From NCBI RefSeq assembly GCF_041429775.1, contig NZ_CP163421.1:2195001-2259000 (forward strand): a stretch of 64,000 nucleotides of DNA, given 5' to 3'. Shown piece by piece: positions 1 to 10,073 of the stretch. A program made the translations under genes and the position numbers. The stretch is from Glycocaulis abyssi. Lineage in GTDB: Bacteria > Pseudomonadota > Alphaproteobacteria > Caulobacterales > Maricaulaceae. The notes beneath the pieces were generated by a model. That model saw only the letters and a list, made by a program, of their open reading frames with translations. It was not told the origin of the DNA and did no database searches. The stretch's first letter is position 1. Each line of letters opens with the position of its first letter.

Positions 1-1821
1 GAATTCTACGGCGCGGGCCTTGATAGCCTGTCTCTGGAAGACGCGGCCACCATCGCCAACATGGCCCCGGAATACGGCGCGACCTGCGGCTTCTTCCCCG
101 TCGACAACGAGACCCTCGCCTACCTCGCCTCCACGGGCCGCGACGCCTCGCGCGTCAAGCTGGTCAAGGAATACTCGCGTGCTCAGGGCATGTTCCGCCC
201 GGAACGCACTGACGAGCCGGTCTATACCGACACGCTCCACCTTGATCTGGCTTCCGTCGAGCCGTCGCTGGCCGGACCTAAGCGCCCGCAGGACCGTGTA
301 GCCCTGAAAGACGCCGCCGACGAGTTCGCGCAAGTGCTCGACAGCGAATTCAAGAAGCTTGAAGACGGCGCCCGTCAGGTGCGCGTCGAGGGCGAGCAAT
401 ACTCGGTCGGGCATGGCAGCGTGGTGATCGCTGCCATTACCTCGTGCACCAACACCTCCAACCCGTCCGTCATGCTGGGCGCGGGGCTCGTTGCCCGCAA
501 CGCGGTCAAGCGCGGGCTGAAAGTCCAGCCCTGGGTGAAAACCTCGCTGGCGCCGGGTTCACAGGTTGTCACCGACTATCTGTTGCGCGCCGGTCTGCAG
601 GATGATCTCGATGCGCTCGGCTTCAATCTCGTGGGCTATGGCTGCACGACCTGTATTGGCAATTCCGGGCCGCTTCCTGAAAAGATCTCCAAGGCGATGG
701 CCGAGGGTGATCTGGTGGCCTGCTCGGTCCTGTCGGGCAATCGCAACTTCGAAGGCCGGGTCAATCCGGATGTGCGCGCCAACTATCTGGCGAGCCCGCC
801 TCTGGTCGTCGCCTACGCGCTCGCCGGGACGATGAATATCAACCTCACCGAAGACCCGATCGGCTATGACGACAATAACGAGCCGGTCTATCTGAAAGAC
901 ATCTGGCCGACGTCCGCCGAGATCGCCGAAGTGGTCCGCTCGGCCGTCACGCCGGACATGTTCGCCACCCGCTATGCCGACGTCTTCAAGGGCGATGAGT
1001 ACTGGCAGGGCATTGAGAGCGGTTCGGGCCTCACTTACGACTGGCCGGATTCCACCTATGTCGCCAACCCGCCCTTCTTTGAAGGCATGACGACGGATGT
1101 CACCCCGCCGTCAGACGTGAAGGATGCGCGCATCCTTGGCCTCTTTGGCGACAGCATCACCACCGACCACATCTCGCCGGCAGGCTCCATCAAGGCGGCA
1201 AGCCCGGCAGGCAAATGGCTGCAGACCAATGGCGTGGAGCCGCTGGAGTTCAACTCCTACGGCGCGCGCCGGGGCCACCATGACGTGATGATGCGCGGCA
1301 CATTTGCCAATATCCGCATCAAGAACCAGATGGTGCCGGGCGTTGAAGGCGGCGTGACCATCCACCACCCGTCGGGCGAGCAGATGGCGATCTATGATGC
1401 GGCGATGAAATACGCCGAGGAAGGCCGTCCGCTGGTCGTCTTTGGCGGCAAGGAATACGGCACCGGCTCCTCACGGGACTGGGCAGCCAAAGGCACGCGG
1501 CTTCTGGGCGTGCGCGCCGTCATCACCGAGAGCTTTGAGCGCATCCACCGCTCCAACCTTATCGGCATGGGCGTGCTGCCGCTGGTCTTCAAGGACGGGC
1601 AGAGCTGGTCTTCGCTGGGCCTGAAAGGCGATGAGACGGTAACGCTCGACGGTGTGTCGGCCATCACCCCGCGCGCCGATGTGAAGGCCGTCATCACCGC
1701 GTCTGACGGCACCTCCAGGACGGTGACGCTGCGCGCCGCCATCGATACCGAGAACGAGCTCGACTACTTCAAAAACGGCGGCATTCTCCACTACGTCCTG
1801 CGCCAGCGCGCAGCGGCGTAG
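1..1821 (+). CDS. acnA: aconitate hydratase AcnA, 3' part (truncated by window start)
   Basis: Aconitase of the TCA cycle, interconverting citrate and isocitrate through a [4Fe-4S] cluster. The reading frame is open from base 1, so the true start lies upstream. About 606 of the roughly 890 residues expected for AcnA are visible. The three cluster cysteines are present: one in an SCTNTS motif (codon 445-447) and two in a GCTTC motif (codons 643-645 and 652-654). The C-terminal swivel domain follows, with a [13 protein letters not shown] stretch near 1150 and a [10 protein letters not shown] substrate-binding loop near 1470. The gene is convergent with pnp, from which a repeat pair and a bidirectional terminator separate it. 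Family assignment is secure; only the 5' end is missing. Confidence 0.97.
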   Translation, partial: EFYGAGLDSLSLEDAATIANMAPEYGATCGFFPVDNETLAYLASTGRDASRVKLVKEYSRAQGMFRPERTDEPVYTDTLHLDLASVEPSLAGPKRPQDRVALKDAADEFAQVLDSEFKKLEDGARQVRVEGEQYSVGHGSVVIAAITSCTNTSNPSVMLGAGLVARNAVKRGLKVQPWVKTSLAPGSQVVTDYLLRAGLQDDLDALGFNLVGYGCTTCIGNSGPLPEKISKAMAEGDLVACSVLSGNRNFEGRVNPDVRANYLASPPLVVAYALAGTMNINLTEDPIGYDDNNEPVYLKDIWPTSAEIAEVVRSAVTPDMFATRYADVFKGDEYWQGIESGSGLTYDWPDSTYVANPPFFEGMTTDVTPPSDVKDARILGLFGDSITTDHISPAGSIKAASPAGKWLQTNGVEPLEFNSYGARRGHHDVMMRGTFANIRIKNQMVPGVEGGVTIHHPSGEQMAIYDAAMKYAEEGRPLVVFGGKEYGTGSSRDWAAKGTRLLGVRAVITESFERIHRSNLIGMGVLPLVFKDGQSWSSLGLKGDETVTLDGVSAITPRADVKAVITASDGTSRTVTLRAAIDTENELDYFKNGGILHYVLRQRAAA

Positions 1822-1852
1822 GGACCTTCCGCTCTCAGCATTGTCATGGTGT

Positions 1853-1961
1853 CTCCCCCCGTTCACGGGGGGAGTGGTCCGGAGGACCGAGGGGGGATAT
1901 TCGAAACAAGCTCCCCCCCCTCCGTCAGCTACGCTGACACCTCCCCCGTAAACGGGGGAGG
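1853..1961. repeat. inverted pair of ~45-bp intergenic palindromic repeats
   Basis: Two related units lie in opposite orientation in the acnA-pnp spacer. Unit one starts with a C-rich/G-rich hairpin (about 1853-1874) and continues with a GGTCC-GGAGGACC arm. Unit two ends with the matching hairpin (about 1940-1961), preceded by the palindrome GTCAGCTACGCTGAC (1924-1938). Reverse-complemented, unit two aligns with unit one over about 45 bases, and differences in the stems are compensated. This is the layout of a REP/BIME-type doublet. Whether the family is dispersed genome-wide cannot be seen here. Confidence 0.75.
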
Positions 1962-1986
1962 AAACCTGACAGCCGCACCAAACACC

Positions 1987-2020
1987 AAAAAAAACCCCGG
2001 ACGTTTCCGTCCGGGGTTTT
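1987..2020. terminator. bidirectional rho-independent terminator between acnA and pnp
   Basis: A perfect 9-bp GC stem (1995-2003 with 2008-2016) has a TTTC loop, extended by AAAA/TTTT. Eight A residues on the left become an eight-U tail for the minus-strand pnp transcript. The right side gives TTTTC for acnA. It fits the end of the long rimP-pnp operon best. Confidence 0.92.
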
Positions 2021-2045
2021 CTCATATCAGGCTAGGTGATGGCGC

Positions 2046-4175
2046 TTACGCGGCGTCGCCCTCAGCGGTGATTTCCTCACCGGTTTCCTGGTTCACGACC
2101 TTCATGGAAAGTTTCACCTTACCCCGGTCGTCAAAGCCCATCAGCTTCACCCATACAGAATCGCCTTCCTTGACGACATCGTTGGGGTGATTGACGCGCT
2201 CGGCCTTCAGCTGGGAGACGTGAACGAGGCCGTCACGCGCGCCGAAGAAGTTCACGAAGGCACCAAAGTCCATGACCTTGACCACCTTGCCCTGATAGAT
2301 CGCGCCCTGCTCCGGCTCAGCCGTCAGCGAGTGGATCCAGTCGCGGGCCGCCTTGATGGAGCCTGCGTCCGACGAGGCGATCTTGATCGTGCCATCGTCT
2401 TCGACATTCACCTTGGCACCGGTCTTCTCCACAATCTCGCGGATCACCTTGCCGCCCGTGCCGATGACATCGCGGATCTTGTCGACCGGGATTTTCATCT
2501 GCTCGATGCGCGGCGCGGTATCGGCCAGCTCGCCGCGGGCGCCGGTAAGCGCCTTGTTCATCTCGGCGAGGATATGGGCGCGCCCGGCATGAGCCTGGCT
2601 CAGCGCGGTTTCCATGATCTCCTTCGTGATGCCGGCGATCTTGATGTCCATCTGCAGCGAGGTGATGCCAACTTCGGTACCGGCCACCTTGAAGTCCATG
2701 TCGCCCAGATGATCTTCGTCACCGAGAATGTCCGACAGCACGGCAATGCCGTCCGGGTCCTTGATAAGGCCCATGGCGATGCCCGAAACCGGACGCTTGA
2801 TCGGCACACCGGCATCCATCAGCGCGAGGGATGAACCACACACCGTCGCCATCGAGGACGAGCCGTTGGACTCGGTGATCTCGGAGACCAGACGGATCGT
2901 GTAGGGGAAGTCTTCCGCGCTCGGCAGAACCGCGCGCATGGCCCGCCAGGCCAGCTTGCCATGGCCAATCTCGCGGCGGCCCGGAGCCAGGCGGAAGGAG
3001 GTTTCACCGACCGAATAGGGCGGGAAATTGTAGTGGAGCATGAAGCGCTCCTTATACATCCCCGTCAGATCGTCGATCATCTGCTCGTCTTCGCCGGTGC
3101 CGAGCGTGGCAACACACAGCGCTTGGGTTTCACCGCGCGTGAACAGGGCCGAACCGTGCGTGCGCGGCAGAATGCCCGCTTCCGACACGATAGCGCGCAC
3201 ATCGTCCAGCTTGCGCCCGTCAATGCGCTTGCCGGTCTTGATGATGCCGCCGCGCACGACAGACGCTTCCACGTCTTTGAGCACGCCTTTGAGCACCGCC
3301 GGATCAACACCGTCGGGATTGGCTTCCGACAGGGCGAGCTCCGCGATGGCCTTTTCCTTCGCGGCACCAAGCGCCGCATAGCGCTCGGTCTTGTCCTTGA
3401 TGGTGTAGGCTTTGGCGATATCCTTGCCGACGAGCTTCTGGACCTTGGCTTCCAGCTCGGAATGGTCTTCCGGCACGAAGTCCCACGGCTCTTTCGCGGC
3501 TTTTTCCGCCAGGCGGATGATCATGTCGATCACGGGCTGGAAAGCCTCGTGGCCGGCCATCACCGCGCCGAGCATAACCTCTTCGGTCAGTTCTTTCGCT
3601 TCGGATTCCACCATCATCACGGCATCGCCCGTACCGGCGACAACCAGATCAAGCTCGGTGTCCTCCATCTCCACGATGGTCGGATTGATGATGTAGCCAC
3701 CATCCTTGTAACCCACGCGCGCAGCGCCGATGGGGCCAAGGAAGGGCAGGCCGGACAGAACCAGCGCCGCCGACGCGCCGACCATGGCCACGATATCAGG
3801 ATCGTTTTCCATGTCGTGCGACAGGACGGTCAGCATGACCTGGGTGTCGTTCTTGAAGCCTTTGGGGAAGAGCGGGCGGATCGGCCGGTCGATGAGGCGC
3901 GAGGTCAGCGTCTCCTTATCGGTCGGACGGCCTTCGCGCTTGAAAAAGCCACCGGGGATCTTGCCGGCTGCGAAGTATTTTTCCTGGTAGTTCACGGTCA
4001 GCGGGAAGAAATCCATTCCTTCCTTGACCTGTTTCATCGCCACGGCGGTCGCGAGCACACTTGTCTCGCCGTAAGTGACCAGAACCGATCCGGTCGCCTG
4101 GCGGGCCATACGGCCGGTTTCAATGGTGAGCTGGCGTCCAGCCCAGTCGATCGTCTCTTTTTGAATATTGAACAT
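2046..4175 (-). CDS. pnp: polyribonucleotide nucleotidyltransferase (PNPase)
   Basis: Phosphorolytic 3'-5' exoribonuclease and degradosome component. The 709-aa length is normal for the family. Domains in order are a first RNase PH-like domain, an all-helical linker, a second RNase PH domain, a KH domain with a GTGGKVI core near residue 570, and an S1 domain near residues 628-700. It is the last gene of the rimP operon, 95 bp downstream of rpsO, with a strong hairpin in between (4226-4255). In enterobacteria the pnp leader is an RNase III/PNPase autoregulation target; the hairpin here could play a similar part, but that is inference. Confidence 0.98.
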   Translation of the reverse strand: MFNIQKETIDWAGRQLTIETGRMARQATGSVLVTYGETSVLATAVAMKQVKEGMDFFPLTVNYQEKYFAAGKIPGGFFKREGRPTDKETLTSRLIDRPIRPLFPKGFKNDTQVMLTVLSHDMENDPDIVAMVGASAALVLSGLPFLGPIGAARVGYKDGGYIINPTIVEMEDTELDLVVAGTGDAVMMVESEAKELTEEVMLGAVMAGHEAFQPVIDMIIRLAEKAAKEPWDFVPEDHSELEAKVQKLVGKDIAKAYTIKDKTERYAALGAAKEKAIAELALSEANPDGVDPAVLKGVLKDVEASVVRGGIIKTGKRIDGRKLDDVRAIVSEAGILPRTHGSALFTRGETQALCVATLGTGEDEQMIDDLTGMYKERFMLHYNFPPYSVGETSFRLAPGRREIGHGKLAWRAMRAVLPSAEDFPYTIRLVSEITESNGSSSMATVCGSSLALMDAGVPIKRPVSGIAMGLIKDPDGIAVLSDILGDEDHLGDMDFKVAGTEVGITSLQMDIKIAGITKEIMETALSQAHAGRAHILAEMNKALTGARGELADTAPRIEQMKIPVDKIRDVIGTGGKVIREIVEKTGAKVNVEDDGTIKIASSDAGSIKAARDWIHSLTAEPEQGAIYQGKVVKVMDFGAFVNFFGARDGLVHVSQLKAERVNHPNDVVKEGDSVWVKLMGFDDRGKVKLSMKVVNQETGEEITAEGDAA

Positions 4176-4225
4176 GTTCTCTCGTACGTACGGACAGGAC
4201 CATGACCATCATGGCCCCTTAAGGA

Positions 4226-4255
4226 AACGCCGGTCACCTCTGGGTGACCGGCGTT
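4226..4255 (-). terminator. stem-loop between rpsO and pnp (terminator or processing site)
   Basis: A perfect 13-bp stem (4226-4238 with 4243-4255) has a TCTG loop. On the minus strand it is followed by TTTCCTTAAGG, a poor U-tract, so termination would be partial. It could equally be an RNase III-type processing hairpin in the rpsO-pnp intercistronic RNA. Confidence 0.7.
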
Positions 4256-4270
4256 GAAGGGAAGCAGAGC

Positions 4271-4540
4271 CTAGCGGCGCAGGCCCAGCTTTGCGATCAG
4301 GACCCGGTAACGCGGTTCGTCAATGCGGGCCAGATAGTCAAGAAGGCGGCGGCGCTGGGAGACGAGCTTGAGCAGGCCCCGGCGCGAGTGATTGTCCTTC
4401 TTGTGAGTCTTGAAATGCTCGGTGAGGTTGGCGATGCGCTCGGAGAGCACGGCCACCTGAACCTCCGGCGAACCGGTGTCGTTGGCCTCACGGGCATATT
4501 CCTTGATGAGCGCAGCTTTGCGCTCTGCAGTGATTGACAT
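4271..4540 (-). CDS. rpsO: 30S ribosomal protein S15
   Basis: Primary 16S rRNA-binding protein of the small-subunit platform, 89 aa, full family length. The conserved core is seen as [13 protein letters not shown] around residue 24 and the basic [19 protein letters not shown] segment around residues 52-70. It sits between truB (145 bp upstream) and pnp, the standard order in proteobacteria. The start ATG is preceded by a GAGGAGA ribosome-binding site. Confidence 0.98.
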   Translation of the reverse strand: MSITAERKAALIKEYAREANDTGSPEVQVAVLSERIANLTEHFKTHKKDNHSRRGLLKLVSQRRRLLDYLARIDEPRYRVLIAKLGLRR

Positions 4541-4685
4541 AAGTCATCTCCTCAGTGCCGGTCATTTCCGGCCTTGCCAGGGCACCGTCCAGCAAGGTCG
4601 GCAGTCATGCGCGGTGCTTATGGACGCAAAGTGTGCCGATAGCAAGGCGTGTAAGGGGATTTCGCTGGTCAACTCCGCGCGAGGA

Positions 4686-5645
4686 TCAGGCACCGGACGC
4701 CGCGAATACCCGCCAGGGCGAGAGCTTGCCTGCCTGAAGGTCGCCAATGGCCACCGGATTATCGCCGTCCATGGCCAGCACCGAGCGCGAACAGTCCCGG
4801 TCACCTACCCAGCGCTCACAGCGCAGCGCCCGCAGTGCTTCCACCCGGCGCGGCGGCACCACAATGGCCCGGCCCTGGCGTAAGTAAGCCACCTGATCAG
4901 GGGTTACATCCAGTACCGGCAGATCGCTGGCAGCGGCATGGACCGGCTCGAGCGCTTGCGCCTCGCGCCCCTCAGCTTTCAGTCCATCGAGATCAGCCAG
5001 CGTGAGGGCATCAGCGATATCAAACGGCCCGACCGCGACCCGGCGCAGCGCGGCGACATGCCCCTCCGCGCCCAGCGCCGCCGCGATATCGCGCACCAGA
5101 GAGCGCACATAGGTGCCTTTGCCACACTGCATTTCCAGAACAGCCAGGTCCGCCGACGGCGTATCGAGCAGGGACACCGCATCGATGCGCACCGTGCGCG
5201 CGTCCAGCTCTACCGTCTCGCCTGCACGCGCCAGATCATAGGCACGCGCGCCATCCACGCGAATGGCCGAGAAGGCAGGCGGTATCTGGTCTATCTCGCC
5301 GACAAAGCGCGGCAGGACAGCCTCGATGGCCGCGCGTGCAGGGCGCACATCGCTGGTGGCCGTCTCCTCGCCCTCGGCGTCCAGCGTATCGGTGGAGATG
5401 CCCCAGCGGATTGTGAAGCGATAGGTCTTCATGCCGTCCTGCGCGAACGGCACGGTCTTGGTGGCCTCACCCAGCGCAATCGGCAAAAGCCCCGTCGCCA
5501 GCGGATCGAGCGTGCCGGCATGGCCGGCCTTGCGAGCGTCAAAAATGCGCCGCACGGCCGACACGGCCTGCGTGGAGGTCATCTCGGCGGGCTTGTCCAG
5601 CAAGACCCAGCCATCGACCGGATTACCCTTTTTCCTGCGTGCCAT
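4686..5645 (-). CDS. truB: tRNA pseudouridine(55) synthase
   Basis: Isomerises U55 to pseudouridine in the T-loop of tRNAs. The 319-aa length is typical. The catalytic aspartate is Asp47 within [12 protein letters not shown], and the KGTYVRSL motif of the fold is present in the second half (around residue 176). It lies 6 bp downstream of rbfA and upstream of rpsO in the same operon. The C-terminal region (from about residue 245) is the variable PUA-like extension. No anomaly is seen. Confidence 0.97.
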   Translation of the reverse strand: MARRKKGNPVDGWVLLDKPAEMTSTQAVSAVRRIFDARKAGHAGTLDPLATGLLPIALGEATKTVPFAQDGMKTYRFTIRWGISTDTLDAEGEETATSDVRPARAAIEAVLPRFVGEIDQIPPAFSAIRVDGARAYDLARAGETVELDARTVRIDAVSLLDTPSADLAVLEMQCGKGTYVRSLVRDIAAALGAEGHVAALRRVAVGPFDIADALTLADLDGLKAEGREAQALEPVHAAASDLPVLDVTPDQVAYLRQGRAIVVPPRRVEALRALRCERWVGDRDCSRSVLAMDGDNPVAIGDLQAGKLSPWRVFAASGA

Positions 5646-5651
5646 ATCCGC

Positions 5652-6020
5652 TCAGTCCAGATCGCGCTTTACCTGCGGGCGCGAGAGCACCGCGTCCACA
5701 TGGGCGGCTTCCTCGAAGCGGTCATCGGCTTCAAAGCGCAGCTTGGGCGTGAAGCGCAGATCGATACGGCGGGCCAGCTCGCGCTGGAGATAACCTGACG
5801 CATGGTCGAGCGCCTTGGCCAGCTTCACCCGGTCGGCCTGACCCATGGCCGCGACGAAAACAGTCGCATGGCGCAGATCGGGGCTCATGCGCGCCTCGGT
5901 GACGGTCACCGGCAACCCTGCCACGGCCGGATCATGGATCGCGCCTTCGGCGATGATATCGGCCAGCGCGCGGCGCACCAGTTCACCGGCGCGCAGCTGT
6001 CTCTGGGACTGGGCTTTCAT
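5652..6020 (-). CDS. rbfA: ribosome-binding factor A
   Basis: Small KH-fold protein for late 16S rRNA maturation of the 30S subunit, 122 aa. Recognisable family features are the N-terminal RQLRAGELVRRALADI helix, the VTVTEARMSPDLRHATVFV strand-loop-strand core, and the basic RIDLRFTPKLRFEAD stretch near the end. It is translationally close to truB (6 bp). Upstream the order is broken by a transporter gene where infB would normally be adjacent. Confidence 0.96.
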   Translation of the reverse strand: MKAQSQRQLRAGELVRRALADIIAEGAIHDPAVAGLPVTVTEARMSPDLRHATVFVAAMGQADRVKLAKALDHASGYLQRELARRIDLRFTPKLRFEADDRFEEAAHVDAVLSRPQVKRDLD

Positions 6021-6122
6021 GGATCTGCACCTCGTTTCCGCGCAGGACGGGCCGGGATTGAACCGGGACGCCCTTGAGAAGGGGGCGGGTGATACGCGCT
6101 TGCAGGGGCGCTGGCAAGCCGG

Positions 6123-6584
6123 TCAGCCACGCACCACCATGATAGCACCGGCCACCAGAAGGAGCACGCCACCGATACGCACCAGATTTGCCGGGCGCAC
6201 ATCAAGGCCCAGAAGCCCAAAATGATCCATGGCCAGCGCTGCAATCAGCTGGGCAGCGATAAGGACCGCGAAAAACGCGCCCACCCCGATTTTCGGGGTT
6301 GCCCACATGGCAGTTGTCACGAACAGCGCGCCCAGCGCCCCTCCGGCGATCCACAGATGGGGCGGGACCGAGGCGAGAGTTTCCCGGCTCGGCAGACCAT
6401 TTCTCAGCACAAACACGCTTACCACGGCCAGCATGACAAGCGCCCCGGCACTGAAATTCACCAGCGCGGCGCGCAGGGGCGAGCCCAGCAGAGCGGCGAG
6501 CTGGGCGTTGAAGGCAGGCTGCGTCGCCACCGCCGCGCCAGCAACAACAACCATGATGATCGGAAAAACAAGAGAGGCGTTCAT
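6123..6584 (-). CDS. DMT-superfamily (DUF606/YdcZ-type) membrane transporter
   Basis: A 153-aa protein made almost entirely of hydrophobic helices. About five membrane segments are visible, starting at residues 6-25 and alternating with short polar turns, and the protein ends in VLLLVAGAIMVVRG. The half-length drug/metabolite-transporter layout matches the YdcZ/DUF606 family. The substrate cannot be deduced. It is inserted between infB and rbfA inside the translation operon, downstream of a terminator-like hairpin, so it may have its own expression. Family assignment is by overall pattern. Confidence 0.85.
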   Translation of the reverse strand: MNASLVFPIIMVVVAGAAVATQPAFNAQLAALLGSPLRAALVNFSAGALVMLAVVSVFVLRNGLPSRETLASVPPHLWIAGGALGALFVTTAMWATPKIGVGAFFAVLIAAQLIAALAMDHFGLLGLDVRPANLVRIGGVLLLVAGAIMVVRG

Positions 6585-6675
6585 GCGGCTTCCTCTGTAT
6601 TCTGCGGCGGTCTGGCTTCAACACGTCCCGGCACCGGTGCGTTCCCTGAAAGCAGGGTTCGCCCCGCCGCCAAGG

Positions 6676-6702
6676 AAAAACCCCGCCGTTGCCAGCCGGG
6701 GT
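6676..6702 (-). terminator. terminator-like hairpin after infB
   Basis: On the minus strand the 6-bp stem ACCCCG/CGGGGT (6697-6702 with 6680-6685) is followed by five U residues and CC. It lies 30 bp past the infB stop and before the inserted transporter gene, so it would reduce read-through into the distal half of the operon. Confidence 0.65.
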
Positions 6703-6731
6703 CTGCCAATCGTCCGTCAAACCCGGAAGGC

Positions 6732-9299
6732 TCAGAGCTTGCGCTCGATCTCCTCCACGGTGAAGCACTCGATCTGGTCGCCCTTTTGCAGGTCCTGATA
6801 GCCGACAAAGCCCATGCCGCATTCGGTACCGGCACGCACTTCATTGACCTCGTCCTTGAAGCGCTTGAGCGTGGACAGCTCCCCTTCATGGATGACGGTG
6901 TCATTGCGTAGCAGGCGCACACCGCAGCCGCGGCGCACCACGCCCTCGGTCACGCGGCAACCGGCCACCTTGCCCAGCTTGGTGATGTTGAAGACTTCCA
7001 GAATCTCGGCGTAACCGATGAAGGTTTCGCGTTTCTCCGGTGCCAGAAGACCTTCCAGCGTCTTCTTCACGTCATCAATGACATCATAGATGATCGAGTA
7101 ATAGCGGATCTCGACCTTCTCGGCCTCGGCGAGGTCTCGCGCCTGCTTGTTGGCGCGCACATTGAAGGCAAAGATGGGAGCGCCCGACGCCTTGGCCAGC
7201 TGCACATCGGCCTCTGACACACCGCCCGGAGCCGCATGGATGACGCGGGCGCGCACTTCCTCATTGCCCACTTTCTCCAGCGCGCCGGTCAGCGCCTCGG
7301 CAGAGCCCTGCACATCCGCCTTGATGAGGACGGGCAGCTCCTGCACCTCGTTCTGCTGCAGGCGGGCCATCATCTGTTCCAGCGATGTGCCGCCACCGCC
7401 CGTGCCAGCCGATTTGTCGCGGCGCTGGCGCATGCGGTAATCGACGATCTCGCGGGCACGCGCCTCGCTTTCCACCACCGAGAAGGCTTCGCCGGGCTCC
7501 GGCGCGCCATCCAGGCCGAGAATCTCGGCTGGCAGTGACGGACCGGCTTCGCTCATCTGCTGGCCGCGCTCATTGGTCAGCGCGCGCACCTTGCCCCATT
7601 GCACGCCCGCCACAACGATATCGGCGCGTTTCAGCGTGCCGCGCTTGACCAGAACGGTGGCAACCGGGCCACGGCCCTTGTCGATCTGGCTTTCGATCAC
7701 AATGCCTTCGGCGGAACGGTCCGGATTGGCTTTCAGCTCCAGCATTTCTGCCTGCAGCGAGATCGCATCGGTCAGCTCATCAAGGCCGATCTTCTTCAGC
7801 GCCGAGACCGGCACGAACTGGACATCGCCGCCCATGGATTCGGTCACGATCTCGTGCTGCAGGAGCTCATTGAGCACCTTGTCCGGCGTGGCATCGGGCT
7901 TGTCGATCTTGTTGACCGCCACGATCATTGGCACACCGGCCGCCTTGGCGTGATTGATGGCTTCCACCGTCTGCGGCATCACGCCGTCATCCGCCGCGAC
8001 CACCAGGATCACGATATCGGTGGCTTGCGCGCCGCGTGAACGCATCGCCGAGAAGGCCGCGTGGCCGGGCGTATCCAGGAAGGTGATCTTGTCACCGGAT
8101 TTGAGCTGCACCTGATAGGCGCCGATATGCTGGGTGATGCCACCCGCTTCCCCGCCTGCCACATCGGTGGAGCGCAGCGCATCGAGAAGCGAGGTCTTGC
8201 CGTGGTCAACATGGCCCATAATGGTCACGACCGGCGGGCGCGGCTGCTTGGTGTCTTCAGGGTCATCGGCCGAGATGAAGCCCTCTTCCACATCCGCGTC
8301 CGAGACGCGCTTCACGCGGTGGCCGAACTCTTCAACGATCAGCTCGGCATCATCGGCCTCGAGATAGTCCACGGCGCGGACCATCTGGCCCTGCTTCATC
8401 AGGAATTTCACCACATCGGCGGCGCGCTCCGCCATCCGGTTGGCCAGTTCCTGCACCGTAATACTTTCCGGCACGACGACATCGCGCGCAACTTTTTCAC
8501 GCTCGGTGCCGCCTTGCGTGCGGCGCTGTTTCTCGCGTTCGCGGGCGCGGCGCATCGAGGCGAGCGAGCGCTGACGCCCCTCATCATCCTCGACCAGATT
8601 CTGAATGGTCAGGCGGCCCTTATGGCGGCGCTCACCGGAATCCTTGGAGCGCGAAGGCGCGGCCTTGGCAGCCGGTGCCAGCTTCTTCTTGGCGCGGCCC
8701 TCATCATCATCGCTATCGCCGCCGCGTGCCTCGTCCTTGGCGCGCGCCTCCTTGTCGACAACCTTGCGCTGGGGCTTGGCGGTGTCAGGATCAACAGGCA
8801 CAGGAATATCGGCCGGATCGGGCGCTGCAGCACGTTCTGCTTCCGCCTGCTTGCGGGCCTCGGCCTCCTTGCGGGCTTCTTCCTCGCGCTTGCGCTGGTC
8901 TTCAAGGGCCTTTCGGTCCTCATCGGCCTTGCGGGCAAGTTCGGCCTCTTCGGCCTTTTTCTTCGCGTCACGCTCGTCCGCTTCGGCGCGGGCGCGCGCA
9001 ATGGCGCGCTGGCGGCGGATCAGCTCTTCCTCGGAGAGGCCCAGCTGCTTGGCCTTGGCGGCCAGCGCCGCGCGGGCCTTGTCGGCATCGCTGGCAGCAG
9101 GCTTGCCAGACGGTGTCCCGGCATCCTTGCCCGCAGGCGCACCGGCAGCGCCCGGAGCAACCCGCTTGCGCTTCTTCTCCACGACAACGGCCTTGGAGCG
9201 GCCGCGCGCAAAGCTCTGCTGCACGGTGCCCGATCCGGTACGTGCGCCGAGGGTGAGGGGCTTGCGGCCCGAAGGATTGCGTTCGTCAGCGTCGCTCAT
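6732..9299 (-). CDS. infB: translation initiation factor IF-2
   Basis: GTPase that places initiator fMet-tRNA on the 30S subunit and drives subunit joining. The protein is 855 aa. The long N-terminal third is low-complexity and charged, rich in Ala/Lys/Glu with KRKRV and REREKQRR stretches. The G domain follows, with GHVDHGKT near residue 361, DTPGHAAF and NKID, then domains II-IV and a C-terminal fMet-tRNA-binding region. It lies downstream of the YlxR gene across a 126-bp spacer containing a hairpin (9395-9413). Length and architecture are normal for alphaproteobacteria. Confidence 0.98.
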   Translation of the reverse strand: MSDADERNPSGRKPLTLGARTGSGTVQQSFARGRSKAVVVEKKRKRVAPGAAGAPAGKDAGTPSGKPAASDADKARAALAAKAKQLGLSEEELIRRQRAIARARAEADERDAKKKAEEAELARKADEDRKALEDQRKREEEARKEAEARKQAEAERAAAPDPADIPVPVDPDTAKPQRKVVDKEARAKDEARGGDSDDDEGRAKKKLAPAAKAAPSRSKDSGERRHKGRLTIQNLVEDDEGRQRSLASMRRAREREKQRRTQGGTEREKVARDVVVPESITVQELANRMAERAADVVKFLMKQGQMVRAVDYLEADDAELIVEEFGHRVKRVSDADVEEGFISADDPEDTKQPRPPVVTIMGHVDHGKTSLLDALRSTDVAGGEAGGITQHIGAYQVQLKSGDKITFLDTPGHAAFSAMRSRGAQATDIVILVVAADDGVMPQTVEAINHAKAAGVPMIVAVNKIDKPDATPDKVLNELLQHEIVTESMGGDVQFVPVSALKKIGLDELTDAISLQAEMLELKANPDRSAEGIVIESQIDKGRGPVATVLVKRGTLKRADIVVAGVQWGKVRALTNERGQQMSEAGPSLPAEILGLDGAPEPGEAFSVVESEARAREIVDYRMRQRRDKSAGTGGGGTSLEQMMARLQQNEVQELPVLIKADVQGSAEALTGALEKVGNEEVRARVIHAAPGGVSEADVQLAKASGAPIFAFNVRANKQARDLAEAEKVEIRYYSIIYDVIDDVKKTLEGLLAPEKRETFIGYAEILEVFNITKLGKVAGCRVTEGVVRRGCGVRLLRNDTVIHEGELSTLKRFKDEVNEVRAGTECGMGFVGYQDLQKGDQIECFTVEEIERKL

Positions 9300-9394
9300 A
9301 AACGTCTTTCATCGCGGCTCTTGCGTAAAAAGGCATATCGAGGCGCTGCGCCGCAGCAACGCCCACTGCCTTGTCCATCCGGCTCTGGCCAAAG

Positions 9395-9413
9395 GCCCGC
9401 TAACCTAGCGGGC
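9395..9413 (-). terminator. perfect hairpin between ylxR and infB
   Basis: An 8-bp perfect stem (9395-9402 with 9406-9413) has a 3-nt loop. On the minus strand it is followed by CTTTGG, so the U-tract is weak. It is probably an internal attenuating or processing structure rather than a full terminator, since infB lies just downstream. Confidence 0.55.
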
Positions 9414-9425
9414 TTGCCTGCCGTT

Positions 9426-10073
9426 TCAACTCTCTCCTGCCGGGCCGTCCGGCATTTGCGGTCCAACCGGCCGGAACCCGCCCAGTTTTCCCATCAGCAC
9501 GCCAAACGCCGCCGCCTCCGGTCCCGGCGAAAGCACCAGGTGCACAACGCCGGAGCGTCCCAGTGCCGCGCCAAGTTCTGCGGCGCTGAAACACATCGCC
9601 ACAGGCAGGCCCGGCGCTGCACGATGCGCCAGCTGGTCCAGCTTGCGCCGCCCGTCCGCCGCGCCGTCACTGGCCTCGATGCGCCAGGCCGGCGAAGGCG
9701 ATGCCGTGATGGCACCTCTGGCACCATCATACCCCATTGCGAGCCGTCCTGCGCGCCTGGCGAGACCCAAAATTGACAGTGCCCGTGCAGCCAGCTGTCT
9801 TTCGATCTCGTCGGCCAGCCCCTCAGGCACCGTCACCGGCCCTTCAAACGCCCGCTGGAAGGCCTTGCGCCGGATCGCGATGGCAACCGCTTCCCGGCCG
9901 GCACTGATCCAGGCGCCGCGTCCGGGCAGCTTCGCCGCGATGTCCGGCACGATCACGCCGTCCGGACCGGCCACCACGCGGATCAGGCTGGCTTCGTGAG
10001 CGGTTTCACCGCTCGCGATACAGCGCCGTGTCCGGGGCGTCTTCACGCGCGATTCCCGTGCGCCTCGGCTCAC
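9426..10073 (-). CDS. YlxR-L7Ae fusion RNA-binding protein
   Basis: A 215-aa protein with two RNA-binding modules. The N-terminal YlxR/DUF448 domain (about residues 12-75) carries RRCIASGE and GRGAW motifs. The second domain (about 90-190) resembles ribosomal L7Ae/YlxQ, with [14 protein letters not shown] at its start. Firmicutes encode these as separate genes between nusA and infB; the fused form is common in alphaproteobacteria. The start is GTG, overlapping the nusA stop by four bases (GTGA), which implies translational coupling. The precise role is unknown; binding to ribosomal RNA, or to RNase P RNA as reported for YlxR, is plausible. Confidence 0.9.
   Translation of the reverse strand: MSRGARESRVKTPRTRRCIASGETAHEASLIRVVAGPDGVIVPDIAAKLPGRGAWISAGREAVAIAIRRKAFQRAFEGPVTVPEGLADEIERQLAARALSILGLARRAGRLAMGYDGARGAITASPSPAWRIEASDGAADGRRKLDQLAHRAAPGLPVAMCFSAAELGAALGRSGVVHLVLSPGPEAAAFGVLMGKLGGFRPVGPQMPDGPAGES

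Noticed and set aside
2961-4205. Long open frame (414 codons) on the strand opposite pnp
   Set aside because: It is the mirror of a GC-rich coding region with strong third-position bias; the protein is His/Arg-rich without any family pattern, and PNPase on the other strand is certain.
9395-9413. Full operon terminator between ylxR and infB
   Set aside because: The stem is perfect but the U-tract is poor and infB is expected to be read from the upstream promoter; kept as an internal hairpin.
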